Shown here piece by piece: positions 32,982-40,498 of a stretch of DNA of 64,000 nucleotides. Under the pieces are notes generated by a model that was not told the DNA's origin, did no database searches, and was given only the letters and a program-made list of their open reading frames with translations. A program made the translations under genes and the position numbers. Origin of the DNA: an uncultured Clostridia bacterium (GTDB lineage: Bacteria > Bacillota > Clostridia > UBA1381). The stretch's first letter is position 1. Each line of letters opens with the position of its first letter. The DNA is taken from positions 124,001-188,000 of the forward strand of contig CAKSDE010000002.1 in NCBI GenBank assembly GCA_934444735.1. Reading direction: 5' to 3'.

Positions 32982-33772
32982 GACTTGATACGCTGATTGT
33001 TGAAAAAGGCATGGTAGAGAGCCGCGAAAAGGCGAAAGCGCTTATTATGGCAGGACAGATTTATATAGATAATCAGAAGTGCGATAAAGCAGGCATGATG
33101 GTAAATCCCGAAAAGGTGCAGGTGGAGCTGCGGGGAGAAACTTTAAAATATGTAAGCCGCGGCGGACTGAAACTGGAAAAGGCAATGCAGGCATTTCCTA
33201 TTGTACTTTCGGGAAAAACCTGCATGGATATAGGAGCGTCTACCGGAGGATTTACCGATTGTATGCTGCAAAACGGCGCAAAAAAGGTGTATGCGGTTGA
33301 TGTTGGATACGGACAGTTTGCGTGGAAGCTGCGAAACGATCCGAGAGTGGTTAATATGGAGAGAACCAACATACGCTATGTAACAGATGAGCAGATTGGC
33401 GAGAAAATTGATTTTGCCTCAATCGATGTGTCGTTTATATCACTAAAGCTTGTTCTGCCCGTTGCCAAGAGCCTTTTAAAAGAGGGCGGTGAGATTGCCG
33501 CGCTTATAAAGCCGCAGTTTGAGGCAGGGCGCGGACAGGTCGGAAAAAAAGGCGTGGTAAAGGACGCAAAAGTGCATTTTGACGTGGTAAAGACGATTGT
33601 TAATTTTGCAAAGGACACGGGATTTTCTCCGGAGGGGATAACTTTTTCGCCGATAAAAGGTCCCGAGGGAAATATCGAGTATCTTATATATCTAAAGAAC
33701 GAAGAAACGGACAAAACCATAGAAGATGATGAAATACAAAGCTTGATAGACAGTTCACATAATGTGCTTTAG
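32966..33772 (+). CDS. TlyA family RNA methyltransferase
   Basis: A 268-residue protein with an S4 RNA-binding domain at residues ~5-65 ('RLDTLIVEKGMVESREKAKA') and an FtsJ-like S-adenosylmethionine methyltransferase fold at ~80-250 ('TCMDIGASTGGFTDCMLQNG', 'VYAVDVGYGQFAWKLR', 'LIKPQFEAGRGQVGKKGVV'). Bacterial TlyA proteins 2'-O-methylate rRNA; the hemolysin name is historical. It overlaps dxs by 16 nt, which suggests translational coupling. The dxs-tlyA pairing is common in Firmicutes. Confidence 0.92.
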   Translation: MSEKVRLDTLIVEKGMVESREKAKALIMAGQIYIDNQKCDKAGMMVNPEKVQVELRGETLKYVSRGGLKLEKAMQAFPIVLSGKTCMDIGASTGGFTDCMLQNGAKKVYAVDVGYGQFAWKLRNDPRVVNMERTNIRYVTDEQIGEKIDFASIDVSFISLKLVLPVAKSLLKEGGEIAALIKPQFEAGRGQVGKKGVVKDAKVHFDVVKTIVNFAKDTGFSPEGITFSPIKGPEGNIEYLIYLKNEETDKTIEDDEIQSLIDSSHNVL

Positions 33773-33831
33773 GAAATTTTTTTATAATAGGGGAGCGTAA
33801 TAACGCATTCCTCATAACTAAGGAGAAATAT

Positions 33832-34713
33832 ATGCTTATAAGTGAAAATATGGTGATACACGATGGCAGAGCGATTGTGAAGTCGTATGCGAAAATCAAC
33901 CTGACTTTAGATGTCCTGGGGAGAATGGAAAACGGGTATCACGAGATAGAAAGCATTATGCAGACGATAAATCTGTTTGATCTGATTATCGTAGACAGAA
34001 CGGAGCGCGGAATCCAGATACACACCAATCTGAAATTTCTGCCAGTAAACGAAAAAAATATAGCATATAAGGCGGCGGCACTGTTTTTTAAAAGATGCAG
34101 AATACGCGGCGGCGTAAAGATTCTTATCCATAAAAATATACCGGTTGCGGCAGGACTTGCCGGCGGCAGCGGTAACGGCGCCGCGGTTTTGGCGGCTCTG
34201 AACGTACTGTACAATACATTTCTTCCCGAAGAAGAGCTTTTGGAGATGGCATCGGAGCTGGGCGCGGATATACCCTATTGCCTCACCGGCGGCACTATGC
34301 TTGCAAAGGGTATTGGTGAGAAGTTATCGCCGATGCCGGCGCTGAAAAAAAGTATTGTGCTTTTGGCAAAGCCGCCGATTAACATATCGACCAAGACGAT
34401 ATACGAGTATATGGACAGGGTGGAAATCACCAAGCGCCCCGATACGGAGAAGATGAAACAGGCGCTTGCAAACGACGATTTGCCGGGGGTTTCGGAAAAT
34501 CTGTGCAATGTTATGGAGTTTGCAACGATTCACTCAGCGCCTGTTATTCGCGGCATCAAAGAGAAGATGATGATGAACGGTGCGCTCGGTGCGGTGATGA
34601 GCGGCAGCGGCCCGACAGTATTCGGATTTTTCGACGATTACAAAAAAGCGAAAATTTCGCACGACAGTTTTTCAAAGCTATACAAAGAGGTATATCTAAC
34701 ATACACACTTTGA
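33832..34713 (+). CDS. ispE: 4-diphosphocytidyl-2-C-methyl-D-erythritol kinase
   Basis: A 293-residue GHMP kinase, fourth step of the MEP isoprenoid pathway. Early 'SYAKINLTLDVLGRMENGYH' and the ATP loop 'PVAAGLAGGSGNGAAVLAAL' near residue 105 are diagnostic, with the C-terminal 'GAVMSGSGPTVFGFFDD'. AAGGAGA precedes the ATG. It lies 59 bp after tlyA. The first ~13 residues before the conserved KSYAKINL are slightly longer than usual, so an internal start cannot be excluded. Confidence 0.94.
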   Translation: MLISENMVIHDGRAIVKSYAKINLTLDVLGRMENGYHEIESIMQTINLFDLIIVDRTERGIQIHTNLKFLPVNEKNIAYKAAALFFKRCRIRGGVKILIHKNIPVAAGLAGGSGNGAAVLAALNVLYNTFLPEEELLEMASELGADIPYCLTGGTMLAKGIGEKLSPMPALKKSIVLLAKPPINISTKTIYEYMDRVEITKRPDTEKMKQALANDDLPGVSENLCNVMEFATIHSAPVIRGIKEKMMMNGALGAVMSGSGPTVFGFFDDYKKAKISHDSFSKLYKEVYLTYTL

Positions 34714-34744
34714 TGGGCAGCGCACAAAATAAACGGCGCATCTT

Positions 34745-35061
34745 ACCATTATTCATGACTTGAAGTACATTTAGTACGTCGGCGTCATTCATAAAGGCAA
34801 TCTGCTTGTTTCTTTTGCGCGTGAGGAAAAAAGGAAAACGGTGCATCTCACCATTATTCATGACTTGAAGTACATTTAGTACGTCGGCGTCATTCATAAA
34901 GGCAATCTGCTTGTTTCTTTTGCGCGTGAGGAAAAAAAGGTAAAACGGTACACATTACCATGATGCATGACTTGAAGTAGATTGAGCAGGTCAGCGCCAC
35001 GCATAAAGGCGATATGTTTGTTTCTTTTGTGCGCGAGAAAAAAGGAAAAACAGTGCATATT
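34745..35061. repeat. three tandem ~105-bp repeats between ispE and prfA
   Basis: The units are 34745-34849, 34850-34956 and 34957-35061, each starting ACCATTATTCATGACTTG or a variant, with a partial fourth start after. Units 1 and 2 are nearly identical; unit 3 has drifted. Each unit contains GCGTCATTCATAAAGGC and a conserved TTGTTTCTTTTG. The minus strand can be read as a repeated peptide (NDADVLNVLQVMNNG), but unit 3 breaks the frame, so I treat it as non-coding. Confidence 0.85.
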
Positions 35062-35119
35062 ATCATTATAAAAAAATATTTATGCCGCAAAAATGCGGCG
35101 AAACGGAGGATTTTAAATA

Positions 35120-36187
35120 ATGTTTGACAAATTAGAGGGGTTAGAGGAAAGGGCAAAGGTTTTAGAACAAAAGATAAGCGATCCGGAGGTTATAGCCGAT
35201 CAGGAAACGTGGAGAAAGCTATGCAAGGAAAATTCCGATTTAACTCCGATTGTTGAAAAATACAAGGAATACAAAAAGGCAAAGCAGACTATTGCCGACG
35301 ACAAAGAAATGCTCGAGGCGGAGCAGGACAAGGATATGGAGGAGCTGATAAAAGCCGAAATATCCGAAACGGAGGAAAAACTCGAAACAATATCAAATGA
35401 GCTAAAAGTGCTCCTGCTGCCGAAAGACCCGAACGATGAAAAGAACGTTATTATGGAAATACGCGGCGGTACGGGCGGCGAGGAGGCGGCGCTTTTTGCG
35501 GCGGATCTGATGCGAATGTATTCGATGTATGCAGAAACACGGCGCTGGAAAATCGACATACTAAACTCCAATCCGACAGATATAGGCGGATACAAGGAAG
35601 TGAGCTTTTCGGTAGAGGGCGCCGGCGCATATTCGCGGCTTAAGTTTGAGAGCGGAGTTCACCGCGTTCAGAGAGTCCCGAGTACCGAGTCGGGCGGAAG
35701 AATACACACCTCTGCCGTAACGGTTGCGGTTTTACCCGAAGTCGAGGAGGTTGAAGTCGACATTAACCCGAACGATCTTAGAATTGACGTGTTCCGCGCG
35801 GGCGGCCCGGGGGGACAGTGCGTAAATACAACCGACTCTGCCGTAAGAATTACTCACCTTCCGACCGGAATTGTTGTATCCTGTCAGGACGAGAAATCTC
35901 AGTTTAAAAATAAGGACAAGGCTATGAAGATACTGCGTTCGAGAATATATGAGGTCATGGAGGAGCAGCGCCATAAAGAGATTGCCGACAAAAGACGTTC
36001 GCAGGTCGGCTCGGGCGACAGAAGTGAGCGCATCAGAACATACAACTATCCTCAGGGGCGTGTTACCGACCACAGAATAAATCTTACAATCCATCGCCTG
36101 GAGCAGATTATGAACGGTGATTTGGACGAACTTATAGATTCGCTCATTACTGCGGATCAGAGTGCAAAGCTGGCAAATAATGACTAA
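35120..36187 (+). CDS. prfA: peptide chain release factor 1
   Basis: A 355-residue class I release factor recognising UAA and UAG. The N-terminal helical domain is followed by the PCRF domain. The peptidyl-hydrolase loop GGPGGQCVNTTDSAVR (GGQ) lies near residue 230; 'SGVHRVQRVPSTESGGRIHT' precedes it; the tail 'NYPQGRVTDHRI' is typical of RF1. CGGAGG precedes the ATG. It is usually next to prmC or other ribosome genes, but here it follows the tandem repeat array and stands alone. Confidence 0.95.
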   Translation: MFDKLEGLEERAKVLEQKISDPEVIADQETWRKLCKENSDLTPIVEKYKEYKKAKQTIADDKEMLEAEQDKDMEELIKAEISETEEKLETISNELKVLLLPKDPNDEKNVIMEIRGGTGGEEAALFAADLMRMYSMYAETRRWKIDILNSNPTDIGGYKEVSFSVEGAGAYSRLKFESGVHRVQRVPSTESGGRIHTSAVTVAVLPEVEEVEVDINPNDLRIDVFRAGGPGGQCVNTTDSAVRITHLPTGIVVSCQDEKSQFKNKDKAMKILRSRIYEVMEEQRHKEIADKRRSQVGSGDRSERIRTYNYPQGRVTDHRINLTIHRLEQIMNGDLDELIDSLITADQSAKLANND

Positions 36188-36250
36188 AACGGCGAAAAAA
36201 GGCGAAATTTGGGGAATATATGCCCTTATCATTAAATTTTTCAGTAGTAA

Positions 36251-36279
36251 TTGACAAATTCAGAAAAAAGGTGTATAAT
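36251..36279 (+). promoter_or_regulatory. promoter of the CapD-like gene
   Basis: A perfect TTGACA (36251-36256), a 17-bp spacer and a perfect TATAAT (36274-36279), 35 bp before the start codon. Confidence 0.8.
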
Positions 36280-36313
36280 AAAAACGATTATAATGGGTTG
36301 GTGAGGAAAAAGT

Positions 36314-38176
36314 ATGCTTAAACAAAAATTTGGTTTTTTAATGAAGCATCACAGCATGGTTTTGGCTTGTATTGACTTGGTGGCTATGCTGGTTGCTTAT
36401 CTGTTCGCATTAATAGTAGTTAATTTTTCGTTGAGTACAAATCTGGTAGTATCCGAGCTGTTTTTGAAGATGATTGCATTTCCCATATCTGCATTGCTGG
36501 GAATGGCATTGATCGGTGTTTACAGGACGGTATGGAGATATGCAAAGCTGAAAGAGTTTGCAATATGTGCGGTCGGAAATCTCGGCGCAACGGCAATATG
36601 CGGAATTGTATATATGGCACAGAACATAAAAATTTCAAGAAGCTGCGTACTCTTTGCAAGTATTTTATCGCTTTTTGCAATAGTCTTTATCAGAATGGTT
36701 TACATATATTTTTACTCTCTGTATTCGAGGGCACACGCGAAACCGAGCGACAAAACGCTGATTATCGGAGCGGGATATGCAGGTATTATGATTGCAGACG
36801 AGCTTAAAAGAAATAACGAAAGCGAAATTGTCGGGTTTATAGACGACGATAAGGAGAAAATCGGACGTAAGATAAACGGCGTAAAGGTTCTCGGCGATTG
36901 CTCGCAAATCAATGAGATTGTACAGAACCGAAATATAAACAATATTGTTTTGGCGATCCCTTCAATATCGCCGAAAGATAAAAGCAGAATACTCGGAGTG
37001 TGTGCCGAAACGGTATGCAATTTCAATATACTTCCCAGTATAAAAACGATGGTATTTAAGGACGGACAGGCATCTCAGCAGCTGACTTCGGTTAAGATTG
37101 AAGATTTGCTCGGACGTGATGAAATAAACTTCGATAACCGCGAGGTGTCAAACCTAATATCCGGCAGCGTCTGCATGGTTACGGGCGGAGGCGGCTCGAT
37201 AGGATCGGAGCTTGCAAGACAGATTGAAAATTACAAGCCTCAAAAGCTCATTATTGTTGATATATATGAGAATAACGCATATGATATTCAGCAGGAGCTT
37301 ATCAGAAAATACGGCAGAAGTCTTGATTTGAATGTGGAGATTGCATCGGTCAGAGATTATGACAAAATGAAAACGCTCTTTGAAAAATACAGACCGCAGA
37401 TTGTATTCCACGCGGCGGCGCACAAGCACGTTCCGCTTATGGAAACAAATCCGGAAGAGGCGGTAAAAAACAATATTGTGGGAACATACATCACCGCAAA
37501 GCTTGCGGCGGAATATAAGGTAGCGAAATTCGTTCTGGTATCGACCGATAAAGCCGTAAACCCGACAAATATAATGGGCGCGACAAAGCGGTTTTGCGAA
37601 ATGGTTGTGGAATATTTCGCACAAAAGCGTACCTCTACCGAATTTGTGGCGGTGCGTTTCGGAAATGTACTCGGCTCAAACGGTTCGGTAATTCCTCTTT
37701 TTGAAAGACAGATCGCAGAGGGCGGACCTGTCACCGTAACAGATCCGGAAATAGTCCGCTATTTCATGACAATCCCCGAGGCGGTATCGCTCATATTGCA
37801 GGCGGCAACACTGGCGCGCGGCGGAGAGATATTTGTCCTTGACATGGGCGAGCCGGTAAAGATACTGGATTTGGCGAAAAAGATGATAACACTGCACGGA
37901 AAGCACGTGGATTCCGAAATAAAGATAGAATTTACCGGGTTAAGACCGGGCGAAAAACTGTACGAAGAATTGCTGATGGGAGAAGAAGGACTGAAACAGA
38001 CATCGAACCACAAAATTTACATAGGTAAACAGGTGACGGTGGACGAGGAGACTTTTTTGGCAAATCTGAACAGATTAAAAGACGCGGCAGAACAAAACGA
38101 CAAACAGCTTGTGGAGGAGATTCTGCATGAAAGCGTACCGACATTTATAAGGGCGGAAAAGCGTGCCGCAGTCTGA
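36314..38176 (+). CDS. CapD/FlaA1-like nucleoside-diphosphate-sugar epimerase/dehydratase
   Basis: A 620-residue membrane-bound polysaccharide enzyme. Residues ~15-135 contain four membrane segments. Residues ~148-265 form a CoA-binding-like Rossmann fold ('LIIGAGYAGIMIADELKR'). Residues ~290-590 are an SDR fold with 'MVTGGGGSIGSELARQIE', 'AAAHKHVPLMETNPEEAVKN' and 'VSTDKAVNPTNIMGATKR'. The family 4,6-dehydrates (and may 5-epimerise) UDP-GlcNAc for capsule or glycan synthesis, as in PglF, CapD and WbpM. GAGGAAA precedes the ATG. No other polysaccharide genes are adjacent, so its pathway is not defined here. Confidence 0.9.
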   Translation: MLKQKFGFLMKHHSMVLACIDLVAMLVAYLFALIVVNFSLSTNLVVSELFLKMIAFPISALLGMALIGVYRTVWRYAKLKEFAICAVGNLGATAICGIVYMAQNIKISRSCVLFASILSLFAIVFIRMVYIYFYSLYSRAHAKPSDKTLIIGAGYAGIMIADELKRNNESEIVGFIDDDKEKIGRKINGVKVLGDCSQINEIVQNRNINNIVLAIPSISPKDKSRILGVCAETVCNFNILPSIKTMVFKDGQASQQLTSVKIEDLLGRDEINFDNREVSNLISGSVCMVTGGGGSIGSELARQIENYKPQKLIIVDIYENNAYDIQQELIRKYGRSLDLNVEIASVRDYDKMKTLFEKYRPQIVFHAAAHKHVPLMETNPEEAVKNNIVGTYITAKLAAEYKVAKFVLVSTDKAVNPTNIMGATKRFCEMVVEYFAQKRTSTEFVAVRFGNVLGSNGSVIPLFERQIAEGGPVTVTDPEIVRYFMTIPEAVSLILQAATLARGGEIFVLDMGEPVKILDLAKKMITLHGKHVDSEIKIEFTGLRPGEKLYEELLMGEEGLKQTSNHKIYIGKQVTVDEETFLANLNRLKDAAEQNDKQLVEEILHESVPTFIRAEKRAAV

Positions 38177-38227
38177 TATTAAGGTGTTTAAAAAAGTTTT
38201 TTTGACATGGATAAGAAAAAAAGATTC

Positions 38228-38397
38228 AGAACGGACAAAACGAATCCGACGGCGTACGTTCAATAGGGTTCCCGAAAACCAAAGGTTTTTGGGAAAGAGG
38301 AGAAACAGCGTATTGATTGAATCATGAATTTTTAATTCATGATGAGTTATATATCGCTTGTTTCGACGAAGCGGTTCGGTTTGTTCGTAGCAAAAGG
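38228..38397 (-). repeat. multi-hairpin intergenic repeat, copy 1
   Basis: About 170 bp, an inverted relative of 56446-56645. It holds the palindrome ATCATGAATT/AATTCATGAT and the hairpin TTCCCGAAAACC/GGTTTTTGGGAA, and ends with CGAACCGCTTCGTC-like sequence when read on the minus strand. It occupies the 368-bp gap after the CapD-like gene; the rest of the gap is AT-rich with no ORF. Confidence 0.7.
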
Positions 38398-38544
38398 AAA
38401 TAGATTTTAGAAAAATTGAATTGAAATTTTTCAACCTAAAATATAAAAAGTTATTGTTTTAAATTTAAGTATTACAGATAATTTTGTCCTTTTGCGATCT
38501 GGACTTTTTTTATATCCATCTTTTTTAGAAAGGAAAGAAAGTAT

Positions 38545-39165
38545 ATGGATAAGAATGAGAAGTGGCTCGATTGGGCGGTCGAATTGCAGGCTTTGGCGCA
38601 GGCAGGCTTATTCTATACAAAAGATCGCTTTGATAAAGAAAGATACGAGAGAATACGCGAAATAGCCGCCGAGATGATAGCGCATAAATCGGATATTCCG
38701 CTTGATAAAGTTAAAGATCTGTTTTGTACGGAGATAGGCTATCAGACGCCAAAGCTCGATACGCGCGCCGCGATTTTTGAGGAAGGCAAGATACTTTTGG
38801 TGCAGGAAAATAACGGTACATGGTCGCTACCGGGCGGCTGGGTTGATGTGAATGTGTCGGTAAAGGAAAATGCCGAAAAAGAGGTCAGAGAAGAGGCAGG
38901 ACTTGAGGTTTCGGCAGAGGAGGTTATCGCGGTTCAGGATAGAGAAAAGCACAATTTGCCGATTTATGCGTACAAAGTTTGTAAAGTGTTTATACTTTGC
39001 AGAAAAATCAGCGGCAGTTTTTCAAAAAACATAGAAACGGTGGGAAGTGCGTACTTTGCGCTTGACGAAATACCGCCTTTGGCAGAGGAAAAGAACACGT
39101 TTGAGCAGATTAAAATGTGCTTTGATGCGTACAACTCAAAAAACTGGAAAACGTTAATTGATTAG
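38545..39165 (+). CDS. NUDIX hydrolase with N-terminal helical domain
   Basis: A 206-residue protein. Residues ~1-65 form the helical NUDIX_N_2-type extension ('LQALAQAGLFYTKDRFDKER'); ~70-195 the NUDIX fold. The Nudix box reads GGWVDVNVSVKENAEKEV then REEAGL: the EVREEAGL end is kept, but the first box Glu is Val and the Arg of REU is Lys. Related subgroup members also start GGWxDVN, so this may be a subgroup feature and not a loss of function. It should hydrolyse a nucleoside-diphosphate-linked metabolite. AGAAAGGAAAG precedes the start. Confidence 0.85.
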   Translation: MDKNEKWLDWAVELQALAQAGLFYTKDRFDKERYERIREIAAEMIAHKSDIPLDKVKDLFCTEIGYQTPKLDTRAAIFEEGKILLVQENNGTWSLPGGWVDVNVSVKENAEKEVREEAGLEVSAEEVIAVQDREKHNLPIYAYKVCKVFILCRKISGSFSKNIETVGSAYFALDEIPPLAEEKNTFEQIKMCFDAYNSKNWKTLID

Positions 39166-39170
39166 AAATA

Positions 39171-39195
39171 AAAAAGCAGCGATCGCTGCTTTTTT
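39171..39195. terminator. bidirectional terminator
   Basis: The palindrome AAAAAGCAGCGATCGCTGC followed by a T run, between the convergent NUDIX and AraC genes. Confidence 0.8.
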
Positions 39196-39206
39196 TAGTC
39201 CCTATT

Positions 39207-40094
39207 TTATATTTTGTCGCCGGGGTGTTCTTTTTTATATTGCTTACGGCTGTGCGTTTCAAAATAGTGCGGCGTCGAAAATTTGTGCTTATAGCTCTGC
39301 GGCGTGTAGCCCGTGAGCTTTTTAAAAAGGCGTGCAAAATAGTTCGGGTCGTCAAAGCCGATATATGTTGAAACAAATTCGTTTGTGTATATAGAATCGC
39401 ATAAAAGAATTTTGGCATGTTCAATACGCTGATAATTCCTGAATTCTATCGGCGACATACCCGTTTCCTTTTTAAAAAGCGTGCGGAAATACTGCTCGGA
39501 AAGTCCTGCTATTTTTGCATAGTCTGTTACCGTTTCGCGCCTGAATTTGTTTGTTATAATATAACTTATTACGGCTTTTATATTCGTATTGACATCGGCA
39601 TGCTCGGGAGGATATTTTGTTTCTATAATATTACAGAAAAGATCAAACAGCTCCTTTGTTGCGGAAAGCTCTTCGTTTTCGGATACGAACGGCATTTTAT
39701 CCACAAGCGTCTGTATATTATTTTTGATGCTCGGGGGTGTTTTTTTGAATATAATATGCAGATTATCGAATGGGATTATCGGCTCGTGCGTTGTGACGTC
39801 GGCAAGTAAAAATTCGGCACGGGTATATTCGTAATCATGGCTTTCGGAATATGTTACCGGCGTCTGCCAGGCAGGAACATAAAGAAGCGTTCCGGGACGA
39901 GTTATTATTTTTTTGCCGTTTGTTATGATTTCGGATTGACCGCATACGGTATATTGAAAATAGCAATGCTCAGCGGCCATACAGTATGTCATATTTTTAA
40001 TGTTAACTATATCAAAAGGGTAGATATGTCTTGCATCCAAATGTTTTATGTAGTATTTAAAGGGGGTGATTTTATTCAAGGGTACTATTTTCAT
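39207..40094 (-). CDS. AraC family transcriptional regulator
   Basis: A 295-residue regulator with an N-terminal cupin (~30-130) and a C-terminal double helix-turn-helix (~180-275: 'TDYAKIAGLSEQYFRTLFKK', 'YIGFDDPNYFARLFKKLTGY', 'TPQSYKHKF'). It is divergent from the first gene of the surface-protein cluster (40499), with 404 bp between them, and is the best candidate regulator of that cluster. Confidence 0.88.
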   Translation of the reverse strand: MKIVPLNKITPFKYYIKHLDARHIYPFDIVNIKNMTYCMAAEHCYFQYTVCGQSEIITNGKKIITRPGTLLYVPAWQTPVTYSESHDYEYTRAEFLLADVTTHEPIIPFDNLHIIFKKTPPSIKNNIQTLVDKMPFVSENEELSATKELFDLFCNIIETKYPPEHADVNTNIKAVISYIITNKFRRETVTDYAKIAGLSEQYFRTLFKKETGMSPIEFRNYQRIEHAKILLCDSIYTNEFVSTYIGFDDPNYFARLFKKLTGYTPQSYKHKFSTPHYFETHSRKQYKKEHPGDKI

Positions 40095-40265
40095 CTATAT
40101 TTTTTCCTTTCTGTTAAACTTAATAAATGTGTTAAAAAAATAGACAATATAACGTTTATTTTTTTTTGTTTAAAATGCACAATAGAAATTTATTTTTTTT
40201 ATTTGCTAAAAGTTGTTTTGTGCTATAAATTCGTTATCAAATAATATGTTTTGGGGATTCTTTAT

Positions 40266-40273
40266 GCTATAAT
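40266..40273 (+). promoter_or_regulatory. possible extended -10 promoter ahead of the surface cluster
   Basis: TGCTATAAT (40265-40273) is a TGn-extended -10 without a good -35, so an activator such as the divergent AraC protein may be needed. The start codon is 226 bp further on, giving a long leader that contains the repeat at ~40340-40465. Confidence 0.4.
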
Positions 40274-40339
40274 TATACTATGATAAAGTGATTTTGTCAA
40301 TCATTTGGATAAAATTACCTATGAAAGCAGAATAAAAGC

Positions 40340-40465
40340 ATGGCGCCGTGTTTTTATTCGGTCAAAAATAATGAAAACAACATTTTTGACCGCAAATTAG
40401 GGGTAGGCATCCCCGATATTTCCCCATAGAGACGGTGTGCAAAAAGCAAAATTTGCATTTTACGG
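40340..40465 (-). repeat. diverged relative of the MITE family
   Basis: Read on the minus strand it shows the same order as the MITE: TGCTTTTTGC-like arm, ATGGGGAAATATCGGGGATG, CTACCCCTAATTTG, then a hairpin TCAAAAATG/ATTTTTGA and AATAAAAA. Sequence identity is only partial, but the layout and key blocks agree. It lies in the leader of the gene at 40499. Confidence 0.45.
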
Positions 40466-40498
40466 GTTTTGGGGTTTAACGATGAAAGGAGAAACAAT

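Noticed and set aside
34556..34897. Minus-strand protein with repeated NDADVLNVLQVMNNG
   Set aside because: It runs antisense into ispE, has no ribosome site, and the third repeat unit breaks the frame.
34745..35061. CRISPR array
   Set aside because: The units are 105-bp head-to-tail repeats with no unique spacers, and no cas genes are nearby.
38545..39165. Catalytically dead NUDIX protein
   Set aside because: The altered box residues also occur in related GGWxDVN proteins, and the EExG metal residues are kept.
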